Assembly (NCBI GenBank): GCA_900320585.1
Contig: ONSV01000018.1
Location: 1 to 38,077, forward strand
DNA: 38,077 nt
Reading direction: 5' to 3'
Source: an uncultured Prevotellaceae bacterium
GTDB taxonomy: Bacteria > Bacteroidota > Bacteroidia > Bacteroidales > Bacteroidaceae
Position numbers and translations under genes: made by a program. Within the stretch, counting starts at the first letter, position 1. Every line of letters begins with the position of its first letter. Of the stretch, positions 22,029 to 30,368 are shown one piece after another. The notes below the pieces were generated by a model. That model searched no databases and was not told the origin of the DNA. It saw only the letters and a program-made list of their open reading frames with translations.

Positions 22029-23222
22029 TTATTTGCGGTCGGCGATAAGACGTTCGGCCATAGCCTGTCCCAGGGCCTCGCATTGCGAGCGGGTGTCGGC
22101 ATTCATGGCCTGCTTCATCTCAACGGGAGTGCCTACGGCCTCGAAGTGCAGGGCGGTGTCGTTCCACTCCTGTATCTTGGCCACAGCCTTGCTGGCCCAT
22201 CCGAAACTGCCAAACCATCCGATGAGGTGGTTCTTGATGTCTTTGTGGGCCACCTCGGAGAGGAGCACGTCCATCTCGTGGTAGAGACTGGTGTTGTAGG
22301 TGGGGGCACCCACGATAAGGGCCTTGTAGCGGAAGATGTCGCGAAGGATATAGGAGTGGTGGGTCTTCGACACGTTGTAGATGACGATATTCTTGATGCC
22401 GGCCCTGCTGGCAGCCTTGGCGATGACCTCGGCCATTCGCTCGGTGTTGCCGTACATCGTGCCGTAGCAGATGACGATGCCCTCCTCGGTCTCGTAGCGG
22501 CTCATGCGGTCGTAGAGGTCGATCACACGCTGGATGTTGTCGTGCCACACGGGTCCGTGGGTGGAGCAGATATAATCGAGCTTGACACCGGCCAGCTTCT
22601 TCAGCGCATTCTGAACGGGCGTGCCGTATTTGCCTACGATATTGGAGTAGTAGCGCACCATCTCGAGCCAGAAGGTGTCGCAGCAGATGTCGCTGTCGAT
22701 GACACCGCCGTTGAGGGCGCCGAAGCATCCGAAGGCGTCGCCGGCGAAGAGCACGTTCGAGGTGGTGTCGAGGGTGACCATGGTCTCGGGCCAGTGCACC
22801 ATCGGGGTGAGCACGAACTGCAACTGGTGCTTGCCCAGCGAGAGGGTGTCGCCGTTCTTCACCTCCAGCTCGTTCTCGCTGATGCCATAGAAGCCGCTGA
22901 GCATGCCAAAGGTCTTCTTGTTGCCAATCACCTGGATTTCAGGATAGTACTTGCGGATGAGCGCGATGGAGCCACTATGGTCGGGCTCCATGTGGTTGAC
23001 GACGAGGTAGTCGATGGGCCTGTCGGCGATGACCTCCTGGATGTTCTCGATGAACTGGGTGAAGAAGTCGACCTCGACGGTGTCGATAAGGCACACTTTC
23101 TCATCGACGATGAGGTAGGAGTTGTAGGAAACACCATTGGGCAGAGGCCACAGTCCCTCGAAGAGGTTCTTGTTGCGGTCGTTCACGCCAACGTAATAGA
23201 TATTGTCGGTAATGGTTGTCAT
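22029..23222 (-). CDS. Flavodiiron protein (FprA/A-type flavoprotein)
   Basis: A 397-residue cytoplasmic protein. The N-terminal metallo-beta-lactamase-like domain holds the diiron ligands His77, Glu79, Asp81 and His82 (NHMEPDH), His143 (MVHWPE), Asp162 (GDAFG) and His222 (STHGP). The C-terminal flavodoxin domain (about 248-397) binds FMN through YGTMYGNTERMAE. Such proteins reduce O2 and/or NO and protect anaerobes; no rubredoxin or other extension is present, so an external electron donor is needed. Start: the ATG at 23222 gives the family-typical opening. In-frame codons further upstream lie in the PfkB gene and were rejected. Confidence 0.94.
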   Translation of the reverse strand: MTTITDNIYYVGVNDRNKNLFEGLWPLPNGVSYNSYLIVDEKVCLIDTVEVDFFTQFIENIQEVIADRPIDYLVVNHMEPDHSGSIALIRKYYPEIQVIGNKKTFGMLSGFYGISENELEVKNGDTLSLGKHQLQFVLTPMVHWPETMVTLDTTSNVLFAGDAFGCFGALNGGVIDSDICCDTFWLEMVRYYSNIVGKYGTPVQNALKKLAGVKLDYICSTHGPVWHDNIQRVIDLYDRMSRYETEEGIVICYGTMYGNTERMAEVIAKAASRAGIKNIVIYNVSKTHHSYILRDIFRYKALIVGAPTYNTSLYHEMDVLLSEVAHKDIKNHLIGWFGSFGWASKAVAKIQEWNDTALHFEAVGTPVEMKQAMNADTRSQCEALGQAMAERLIADRK

Positions 23223-23268
23223 AGGTATGAGTTTGTTTGTCTTGATTATGTTGATGTGTAGAATATGT

Positions 23269-24234
23269 TTACCATTCGAGGTAGGTGTCTTTCTCACCTT
23301 TGGCGTCCTCGGCCATCTGGATGCCGAAGTCGATGGATATGGAGTTGTTGATGCTCTGGCAGCAGTTGGCAGAGAACAGTTGGGCCCAGTGGATGATCTT
23401 GTCCCAGATGCGGGCGGGAAGTCCGCGCTCGAGCGCCTCGCGGGTGATGCCATAGCGCATCAGTCCGTAGACGAAGCCGGCATTGAAATTGTCGCCGGCG
23501 CCGATGGTGCTCACCGTAGTGGTCTGGATGATGGGGTAGCTCTTCTTGATGCCGCGGGTGGCGCGCAGCTCCACGTTCTTCGTGCCGTTGGTGCAGATGA
23601 AGTTCTTGCAGTAGAACGACACCTCGGCATTGTAGATCTTGTCGGGGTCTTCCTTGTTGTAGAGTACGCGGAAGTCGTCGACGCTGCCACGCACGAAGTC
23701 GGCATACTCGAGGTTCTCGAGCAGGTTGGGGGTGACCTTCATCACTTCGTTCTTGTGCGAGGGACGGAAATTGACATCGTAGTAGAGGATGGCGCCATGG
23801 CTGCGGGCATGGTCGAGAAAGCCAAGCACCTGTGGGCGTATCACGGGATTGACGGCATAGTAGGAGCCAAACATCACGATGTCGTCGGGGTTGACCTCAG
23901 GATAGATGAAGTCGAGCTGGTCGTGGCCATGGTCTTTGTAGAAGAGGTATTCGGCATCATTGTTCTCGTCGAGGAAGGCCAGCGAGATGGGCGACTTGCT
24001 CTCGGGGTAGACATAGATGTCTTTGGAGTCGACATGGTTGTCGTTGAGAAACTTGATGATGTTCTTTCCCACACGGTCGTTGCCCGCCTCACTGATGAAC
24101 GAGGCATTGATGCCCGACCGTCCGAGCGAGATGATGCCATTGAACACGGAGCCGCCAGGCACGGCTCCTATGGGCTGCTCGTTCTTGAAGATGATGTCGA
24201 GCACGGTTTCTCCGATTCCTATAACTTTGCGCAT
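23269..24234 (-). CDS. PfkB-family carbohydrate kinase (fructokinase-like)
   Basis: A 321-residue ribokinase-fold kinase. The N-terminal substrate motif GGSVFNGIISLGRSG (27-41) and the C-terminal signature TIGAGDNFNAGF (243-254, catalytic base Asp248) are both intact. It transfers phosphate from ATP to a sugar or nucleoside in the cytosol; fructose is the usual substrate of Bacteroidetes members with this layout, but specificity cannot be read. The ATG at 24234 lies 25 bases after a -7 box TAAATTTG (complement of 24259-24266). An in-frame extension reaching 24354 would start upstream of that promoter and was rejected. It heads the run with the flavodiiron, acyltransferase-3 and LOG genes. Confidence 0.9.
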   Translation of the reverse strand: MRKVIGIGETVLDIIFKNEQPIGAVPGGSVFNGIISLGRSGINASFISEAGNDRVGKNIIKFLNDNHVDSKDIYVYPESKSPISLAFLDENNDAEYLFYKDHGHDQLDFIYPEVNPDDIVMFGSYYAVNPVIRPQVLGFLDHARSHGAILYYDVNFRPSHKNEVMKVTPNLLENLEYADFVRGSVDDFRVLYNKEDPDKIYNAEVSFYCKNFICTNGTKNVELRATRGIKKSYPIIQTTTVSTIGAGDNFNAGFVYGLMRYGITREALERGLPARIWDKIIHWAQLFSANCCQSINNSISIDFGIQMAEDAKGEKDTYLEW

Positions 24235-24258
24235 GATTTCCAATTTAGATTGAGACTG

Positions 24259-24266
24259 CAAATTTA
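24259..24266 (-). promoter_or_regulatory. -7 promoter box of the pfkB gene
   Basis: The complement reads TAAATTTG, a full match to TAnnTTTG, 25 bases before the ATG at 24234. No clear TTTG is seen 19-21 bases upstream. Confidence 0.55.
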
Positions 24267-24317
24267 GCCAAAAATCCCGAATATACGCCTTGATGGTAGA
24301 TTTATTTCCCATTTTAT

Positions 24318-24348
24318 TTTGTATTGCGCGCCACAAGCAGTAATTTCG
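24318..24348 (+). promoter_or_regulatory. Promoter of the M16 peptidase gene
   Basis: TTTG (24318-24321), 19 bases, then TAATTTCG (24341-24348), one base off the -7 consensus. It ends only 4 bases before the ATG at 24353, which predicts a leaderless or nearly leaderless mRNA. Confidence 0.6.
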
Positions 24349-24352
24349 CGGC

Positions 24353-25588
24353 ATGAACTACAATACCTATACTTTGGCCAATGGACTCCGGGTGATTCAC
24401 CGTCATGATGCCTCGCCCGTGGTGTTCTGCGGCTATGGCGTGAATGTGGGTTCGCGCGACGAGGCACCCGACGAGGAGGGTCTTGCCCATTTCTGCGAGC
24501 ATGTCACCTTCAAGGGAACTGCCCGCCGGCGGGCATGGCATGTGCTCAACTCGCTGGAACGGGTGGGCGGCGACCTCAACGCCTTCACCAACAAGGAAGA
24601 CACGGTTTATTATGCCGCCATCCTGCGCGAGCATCTGCCCAGGGCCGTCGACCTGCTCAGCGATATCGTCTTCCATAGCGTCTATCCCCAGGCCGAGATA
24701 GAGAAAGAGGCAGAGGTGATAGCCGATGAGATAGAGAGCTACAACGACTCGCCGGCCGAGTTGATATACGATGAGTTCGAGAACGTCGTATTCAAAGGCC
24801 ATCCCCTGGGGCACAACATCCTGGGGCAGACCCATCGGCTGAGGACTTTCGGCACCGCCGACGCCCTGCGCTTCACCCGTAGGTTTTACGTGCCTCAGAA
24901 CATGGTGTTTTTCGCCTATGGCGATATCCGCTTCGACCGGCTCGTGCGGTTGCTCGAGAAGGCCACTTCCGACTTTCCCGCTGCCGCCCCGCAGATTCCC
25001 GACCTCGAGATGGAGGCCGCCAGCTTGCCTCCTCTCGTGGGACAACAGATAGAGATGGACCGAAGCACCCACCAGGCGCATGTGATGCTGGGAAACAGGG
25101 CCTATGGCATACACAGCGACAGGCGCATGGCGCTCTATCTGCTCAACAACATCCTCGGTGGTCCGGGAATGAACGCCCGGCTCAACCTGTCGCTCCGCGA
25201 GCGGCGCGGCCTGGTGTACACTGTGGAAAGTTCGATGGTGAGTTACAGCGACACGGGAGCATGGTGTGTGTATTTTGGTTGCGACCACCATCATGTGGCG
25301 CGCTGCCTGCGGCTGGTGAGGAACGAGCTCGACCATCTGGCCACCAAGCGACTCACGCCCACCCAGCTCTCAGCCGCCAAGCGGCAGCTGAAAGGACAGA
25401 TTGGTGTGGCCTGTGATGCCCGTGAGGGCTTTGCCCTGAGTTTCGGGAAGAGTTTCCTGCACTATGGGTGGGAGCGCGATGTGGAGCGCCTATACCGGAA
25501 CATCGACAGCGTGACAGCCGACGAGATACTGATGGTGGCGCAGGAGGTGTTCGACCAAGAACATCTCACCACATTGATTTTCAAGTAA
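24353..25588 (+). CDS. M16 family zinc peptidase
   Basis: A 411-residue member of the insulinase/processing-peptidase family. The inverted zinc motif is His46-Phe-Cys-Glu49-His50, with the third ligand Glu126 exactly 76 residues on, as the family requires. The second half (about 175-400) is the inactive-type M16 domain, with the R/Y region GPGMNARLNLSLRERRGLVYT. No signal peptide is visible, so it is probably cytoplasmic. Members cut small peptides or leader peptides; the substrate here is unknown. It is a single transcription unit divergent from pfkB and ends at a repeat plus terminator. Confidence 0.92.
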   Translation: MNYNTYTLANGLRVIHRHDASPVVFCGYGVNVGSRDEAPDEEGLAHFCEHVTFKGTARRRAWHVLNSLERVGGDLNAFTNKEDTVYYAAILREHLPRAVDLLSDIVFHSVYPQAEIEKEAEVIADEIESYNDSPAELIYDEFENVVFKGHPLGHNILGQTHRLRTFGTADALRFTRRFYVPQNMVFFAYGDIRFDRLVRLLEKATSDFPAAAPQIPDLEMEAASLPPLVGQQIEMDRSTHQAHVMLGNRAYGIHSDRRMALYLLNNILGGPGMNARLNLSLRERRGLVYTVESSMVSYSDTGAWCVYFGCDHHHVARCLRLVRNELDHLATKRLTPTQLSAAKRQLKGQIGVACDAREGFALSFGKSFLHYGWERDVERLYRNIDSVTADEILMVAQEVFDQEHLTTLIFK

Positions 25589-25623
25589 TTGCACGAATGA
25601 AGTTTCGCATTCGCTCAACTTCT

Positions 25624-25747
25624 AGGAGTTCAGAAGTTACAGAAGTTCAGGAGTTCAGACAATACCACGGCTAACAGTCATTGAGCCTAACGAGGTGAAT
25701 TCGGACTATTTTCTGAACTTCTGTAACTCATACACTTCTGAACTCCT
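25624..25747. repeat. AGRAGTTC repeat element with inverted arms, locus 2
   Basis: Four units (AGGAGTTC, AGAAGTTAC, AGAAGTTC, AGGAGTTC; 25624-25656) followed by AGACAATACC are mirrored by an inverted arm at 25711-25747. The arms can pair over two blocks of about 14 bp, with an 8-base insertion in the right arm. The internal part also resembles locus 1 (TAACAGTCATT and GAATTC against TAAACAGCCATT and GAATTC), so the two loci look like a complete and a right-arm-less copy of one element. Confidence 0.8.
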
Positions 25748-25757
25748 TTTAATATGG

Positions 25758-25792
25758 AAATCCCCCGCTCATCAGTGGTGAGCGGGGGATTT
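25758..25792. terminator. Strong intrinsic terminator between convergent genes
   Basis: A perfect 14-bp stem, AAATCCCCCGCTCA (25758-25771) and TGAGCGGGGGATTT (25779-25792), with loop TCAGTGG and T-rich sequence after it on the plus strand. It lies between the M16 gene and the convergent S8 protease gene; the flanking A-tract may let it work in both directions. Confidence 0.88.
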
Positions 25793-25861
25793 TTTATTTT
25801 AGGATGTTGGCTGTTACAATGACCAAAGTCACGGTGTGCCAGAGCCAACGTATCGTTTCTC

Positions 25862-28800
25862 TTATTGTTTCAAGATGATGTCGATGAGCATGGTTACGTC
25901 AAGAACATTGATCTTGGTGTCGCCATTCAAGTCGGCAGCCTGATGGTCGTACTGTGGCATTTTGTAGGGAGCTGTCATGTCATCCTGCAGGACGATGTCG
26001 ATGAGTGCGGTCACGTCGAGCACGTTCACCTTGCCATCTTTGTTCAAATCGCCAATGACCTTCACCTTGAGCGGAGTCTTGAAGCCAATCTCACAAAGAT
26101 AACTGCAATTGGTGCCCACTTCTACCTTGTAGGTCTTCGTCGCGTCGAGCTCATCGGTGGTGGCCAGGACGAAGGTGCCCGAGGTGGCCGAGTTGGAGAA
26201 ACTCTGCGTGGCAGTCGATGAAGCTTTCACTGAGCCATCGGCATTGATCTCACATTCGTATATCTTCATTGTGGCAGGATAGGTGCTTTGGGTTTGGGAT
26301 TGTCCGGTGCCCAAAAGCTTGACGGCTGTGGTATTGGTCACACAGAAGGTGATGGTCTCTTGTGTGTAATTTCTCCTCGCATTATATCCCATAACCCGGG
26401 CACTACCATCACCACTCGATTTGGTGAAATAATTGCTGCTGCCTTTGAGCACATCGTTGGCATTCCATGTCGTACCGGCATACTTATTGTAATTGCTCTT
26501 CACATTAGTGTCAATCCACTTTTGTGGGTGGCTGTCGTAGTAGCATCCCACCCATGCGCCATAGACGGGCATGGTGACCCAGGCGTAATGCTCGTCGGTG
26601 TTCTCCGTGTATGCATACAGCTTGTTCACGTATTTGGTGTTCCATCCTGCATCGTCGATGGTGGCATATTTGGCCATGTTGAGGTAAAGGTCGGTGGCCG
26701 TGCCGCCATCCGAAGCGGTGGCGCTGAGAGCAATGGTCACCTGCTCGGCACCCTCGCTCGAGAGCACGATGCTTCCGGTGTAGGAATTGTCCTCAGAGGC
26801 CGAGAACGTGACGGTGATGTCGGCACCCTCGTTGACATCAGCTGCCAAAAGGGTGGCGGGACTGACGGTGAAGACGCCATTGGCATTGGTGAGGGTCACG
26901 TTCACTTCCTTGGCGAGGAAGCGGCCCGACACATGGATAGTCTGTGTGCTGGTCTGGTTGATTCCACAGTTGCCGAAGTCGACTTCGGTCTTGTCGGCAA
27001 TAATGGTGGGTGTGGCAGCCTGGGCCGTTCCGGTGAGGCTTACCACCACATTCTCGGCATCTTGGGCGGAGAGGGTGATGGTGGCAGAGGTCTGTCCGGC
27101 AACCGAGGGCGACCACGTTACGGTGATGTCGACACCTTGAGCGGCCTCTGCCGCGGTGATGGAGGTCTTGTCGATGCTGAACGAGCGACTGGGATCGTTG
27201 AGCGTGGCGGTGATCTTGCCCTCCAGGTGGAGACCCTTCACGTTCAGTTTCTGGGTGTACGACTTGGTGGCATAGCCATCGAAGGCGAGGCTGGTTGGCG
27301 TGGCATTGATGGTGGGCTGGCTCGAGGCACCGAGGATATACTTGATGCCGGCGAGGGCATCGATCTTGCCATGGCCGAAGTGTGAGGCGTTGGGACCGGA
27401 GGTGGTGTAGTAGTCGTTGATGGCAGTCTCGCGCATCACCTCCTTGATATCGTTCACGGTCATCTCCTTGCCTACTTCCTTGGCAGCCTGCAGCCATAGT
27501 GCCACGATGCCAGCTGCTACAGGAGTAGCCATTGAGGTGCCCTGCATGGCCGCGTAGGGAGAGGAGGTGCTGTTGACCACCAGGTCGTAGTTGAAGTTAC
27601 TGCCATAGTAGCTGTTACTATTGACCGACGTGGTGTGGTTGTGATTCACACCCGCCACGAGCCGTGCCCCAGGAGCCGTGATCCATGGATACTGCCTGCC
27701 GTCGGGGCTGGCTGCCGCAGTGGCATAGCTCGAGAAGGGAGCGATGTCGCCCATGGTAAACTCGTCGGAATAGTTGTATGTGGTGCCTTTATAGTTGGTC
27801 ACCTTGTTCTTCGTCACGTAGGCACCGATAGAGATGACGTTGGGCGACATGGCCTCGTCGCTCACGCTCATGTCGTTATCACCAGCTTTCCAATCGTAGT
27901 TTGTTGTGGTGAGGTAGTTGGTAAAATAGCTGCATGAGCCGCCCCATACGTCGATGGTGGCACTGCCACTGGCGGGATAGAACTCCACTGCCAGGGTATA
28001 ATTGCTCAAATAATAGGTCGCACCGTTTCTCGTGGTAGTGGAAGTGCTTCGTGATGTCAGCCCATCGGTGTAGAGCATGACCTGGGTTTTGTTGGAACTG
28101 ACGTAATCTTTGAAAGCATATAGTGTACCACTAAAATAGGAACTTAGTCCCGATACGGTAGAACTTTTGTCAGGGTCGACAGTGATTGTGGTCAAGAGTT
28201 TGCCAGTATTGACGTTGAGCACATGGATTTTGCAGGTGATGCTGCTCACATTGGCCGACCTGCACCAAGCGTTGGCGATAATACCAGCGTAGTAACAACC
28301 GGCATCGGTATCGATATAGTAGTTACACCTGAGAATGGAGCACAGGGGACTGTTGCTGCTGGCCGTGCCCGAGAGGTGATATCCACCGCCTTCACCGTCT
28401 TTGGAATTGTCGGCATCGTTGGATGCGGCAAACAGGCAGATGTGGTTGGGATGGCTGTCACCAAAATACTTGGCAGTGACATCGGCAAAATCGCCCGTAC
28501 CATCGTGAGGACCATATTGTGACCCCCAGCTGTTGCTCACCACTACGGGTAGGTTGTTCAGGTCGGCATAGGCGATGATTTTATCGAAGGCATTGCTCAG
28601 ATAGGTGTCTTCCAGTCCGTTGACTCCCGCCAGGTAGAGGTTGGCGCCAGGAGCCATACCACCATAAGTGGCATTGGCATGGTCGTCGGTCACCGTGACC
28701 GTGGTGCCACTCACCTTGACACTCGAACCGCCGGCAGTCGTACTGGTATGGGTGCCATGGTCTTCTGTCTTGTCGTCGGTGGAAGGAAAACCGGAAGAGT

Positions 28801-29446
28801 ATTCTTTCTCAATGGAACCATTATAGACGTATGCGCTCTTGATGCGGCTATTGCCATTCTTGTCTTTGAAGGCAATGTGGTTGAAGTCGATGCCAGTGTC
28901 GATGACGCCCAGCAGCACACCGGTGCCGTCGTAGCCTTTCGACAGGCCTGCGGCCCTGGCGTCGTCGGAGTAGGTGAGCAGGTCGTCGACATTGGTGCTG
29001 GTGCGGGCGGCGTCAGTATAGTGGCGCATCAGTGACGCTACGTTGATGCGTGACACATTGGAGATGGCCGCCACCTCCTCGATTTTCTCGACGGGGACGA
29101 GGGCGGTGACGAGTCCGTTGATGAATTTGGTCTGAATAACCACACCAAGGGCTTCCAGTTCGGCTATGTCATTGCTGTCTTGCAACCGCAGGAAGGAGGA
29201 GATATACACCTTGCCATCGATGGTGTCGGGGGTGGCGATGAGCCGGGTGGGCTTTGGACCGTTCTTGTCTAAAGTGAGATTACCGAGCGGTCCCTTCGAT
29301 GTTGTGCTTGGGTTGAGGTCGATTTTTCCGTTGAGTTCGTTGAGGAACATCTGTGTAGTGATCGACAGTTTTCTGTCGACATCCGATTGTGAGAATCCCA
29401 CCAACGTGAATGTGGTGAGAACAAAGGTCAATAGCAGTTTTTTCAT
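25862..29446 (-). CDS. Secreted S8 (subtilisin-like) protease with C-terminal dockerin
   Basis: A 1194-residue secreted protein with signal peptide MKKLLLTFVLTTFTLVGFSQ. The subtilisin triad is Asp183 (VIDTGID), His230 (EDHGTH) and Ser638 (GTSMATP), with oxyanion Asn305 (SNSWGS). His and Ser are 408 residues apart, far more than in plain subtilisins, so a large domain is inserted at about 365-525. Two Ig-like repeats follow (about 710-808 and 812-912), then an uncharacterised domain (about 915-1120). A dockerin-type pair, DLNKDGKVNVLDVTALIDIV (from 1133) and DLNGDTKINVLDVTMLIDII (from 1172), carries calcium-binding aspartates and asparagines. No cohesin partner is seen in the window. Likely targets are host or dietary proteins, by inference. 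Confidence 0.92.
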   Translation of the reverse strand: MKKLLLTFVLTTFTLVGFSQSDVDRKLSITTQMFLNELNGKIDLNPSTTSKGPLGNLTLDKNGPKPTRLIATPDTIDGKVYISSFLRLQDSNDIAELEALGVVIQTKFINGLVTALVPVEKIEEVAAISNVSRINVASLMRHYTDAARTSTNVDDLLTYSDDARAAGLSKGYDGTGVLLGVIDTGIDFNHIAFKDKNGNSRIKSAYVYNGSIEKEYSSGFPSTDDKTEDHGTHTSTTAGGSSVKVSGTTVTVTDDHANATYGGMAPGANLYLAGVNGLEDTYLSNAFDKIIAYADLNNLPVVVSNSWGSQYGPHDGTGDFADVTAKYFGDSHPNHICLFAASNDADNSKDGEGGGYHLSGTASSNSPLCSILRCNYYIDTDAGCYYAGIIANAWCRSANVSSITCKIHVLNVNTGKLLTTITVDPDKSSTVSGLSSYFSGTLYAFKDYVSSNKTQVMLYTDGLTSRSTSTTTRNGATYYLSNYTLAVEFYPASGSATIDVWGGSCSYFTNYLTTTNYDWKAGDNDMSVSDEAMSPNVISIGAYVTKNKVTNYKGTTYNYSDEFTMGDIAPFSSYATAAASPDGRQYPWITAPGARLVAGVNHNHTTSVNSNSYYGSNFNYDLVVNSTSSPYAAMQGTSMATPVAAGIVALWLQAAKEVGKEMTVNDIKEVMRETAINDYYTTSGPNASHFGHGKIDALAGIKYILGASSQPTINATPTSLAFDGYATKSYTQKLNVKGLHLEGKITATLNDPSRSFSIDKTSITAAEAAQGVDITVTWSPSVAGQTSATITLSAQDAENVVVSLTGTAQAATPTIIADKTEVDFGNCGINQTSTQTIHVSGRFLAKEVNVTLTNANGVFTVSPATLLAADVNEGADITVTFSASEDNSYTGSIVLSSEGAEQVTIALSATASDGGTATDLYLNMAKYATIDDAGWNTKYVNKLYAYTENTDEHYAWVTMPVYGAWVGCYYDSHPQKWIDTNVKSNYNKYAGTTWNANDVLKGSSNYFTKSSGDGSARVMGYNARRNYTQETITFCVTNTTAVKLLGTGQSQTQSTYPATMKIYECEINADGSVKASSTATQSFSNSATSGTFVLATTDELDATKTYKVEVGTNCSYLCEIGFKTPLKVKVIGDLNKDGKVNVLDVTALIDIVLQDDMTAPYKMPQYDHQAADLNGDTKINVLDVTMLIDIILKQ

Positions 29447-29532
29447 TTATAAGAGATAGTTATTAGTCGAAGTGAAATAGGTTCCTGACCTTGAATGGTA
29501 AGTGTCAAATGCAAGTTTACAGTTGTCAGTCT

Positions 29533-29569
29533 TGCCGAAAAATGTATTCGGCATTAGTGCGCAAAGGTA
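29533..29569 (-). promoter_or_regulatory. -7 box and 5'-terminal hairpin of the S8 protease gene
   Basis: The complement of 29562-29569 is TACCTTTG, a full -7 match. Just inside the predicted transcript, TGCCGAA and TTCGGCA (29533-29539 and 29547-29553) form a perfect 7-bp stem with a 7-base loop. The leader to the ATG at 29446 would be about 110 bases, much longer than others here. Bases 29570-29679 hold nothing I can name. Confidence 0.55.
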
Positions 29570-29679
29570 AGGAAAAATTAAAAAAAAGTGACTGAATGTT
29601 CGATTTTTCTTTCAAAAAGCAGTTGAATGATAAGGAAAAACCACTGTAAAACGATGAAATAGTGTGAAAAATGGATGCT

Positions 29680-30363
29680 TTAGAGAAAGAAAATGCTCTC
29701 GTTGCCACAATTCATGAGCAGGTCGAGGATGCTCAGGTTGGGCACGAACCCGTTCTCCTGCTCGAACACCTGATAGTAGCGCTGTGGGTGAAAATCGGGG
29801 TCGGGTAGTGGATGCTTGGGGCGGATGGTGTCGCGGAAGTCGTGGATGTGCCGGTTGGCACACTCTTCGGCAGTGAGGAAATGGGTGGTGGGTTGCAGGT
29901 GGGGCGTGATGTCGAGCAACTGGCACATCAGGGCACAGATTTCGTCGTTGAAGTCGGTGAGGAAGGTCCACCGTCGCTCGAAGAAGGGTGCGAGGTCGTC
30001 GGCATAGAACTCGAAGAACGGCGACTCGCCGTAGGCGCTGCGTATGGCGTTCCAGTGCAGGTGCCGCCAGTTGCCGTGGTCGCTGATACGGGTATCCCGG
30101 GTGAGCAGGCTGTTGGCGCCATGCTCCACGGGGATGGTGAGCGACTGCACGCCGTGGGTGGTGGCGATGCAGCAGCGGTTGCGGTAGGTTTGCTTCACGA
30201 AACTGTCGTGGCGCTCCATCCATGCCGTGCGGTAACGGTAGAGCTTCTGGTACCACTGCACCGGCCCGAAATAGGTGGTGGTGAGGAGGCATTCAGCGAA
30301 GCACCCCTCCGTCGTTGGAGCCGGAGGGGTGTCGGATGTGTTCGTGAAGGGTTGTTCGTTCAT
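29680..30363 (-). CDS. WbqC-like family protein
   Basis: A 227-residue protein. The opening LLTTTYFGPVQWYQKLYRY fits the WbqC-like family pattern (an early Pro-x-x-Tyr type segment), with the later RDTRISDHGNWRHLHWNAIRSAYG and the FF-E-YAD-L blocks. The family occurs in O-antigen and polysaccharide loci and in Bacteroidetes cores; its activity is not established. No signal peptide or membrane segment is seen. It begins 5 bases after lepB ends, so it is the third gene of the dapB-lepB run. Confidence 0.75.
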   Translation of the reverse strand: MNEQPFTNTSDTPPAPTTEGCFAECLLTTTYFGPVQWYQKLYRYRTAWMERHDSFVKQTYRNRCCIATTHGVQSLTIPVEHGANSLLTRDTRISDHGNWRHLHWNAIRSAYGESPFFEFYADDLAPFFERRWTFLTDFNDEICALMCQLLDITPHLQPTTHFLTAEECANRHIHDFRDTIRPKHPLPDPDFHPQRYYQVFEQENGFVPNLSILDLLMNCGNESIFFL

Positions 30364-30368
30364 TCTGC

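Noticed and set aside
22083-23261. A 392-codon plus-strand frame opposite the flavodiiron gene
   Set aside because: Antisense to a gene with all diiron ligands; valine/glycine/aspartate-rich shadow without domains.
29306-29446. Part of a cellulosome because of the dockerin
   Set aside because: No cohesin, scaffoldin or glycoside hydrolase is present in the window; lone dockerins occur in Bacteroidetes proteins without cellulosomes.
29526-29708. A 60-codon minus-strand frame between wbqC and the S8 protease gene
   Set aside because: It overlaps the wbqC 3' end and the S8 promoter, is rich in Phe and Ser from AT-rich DNA and has no start signal.
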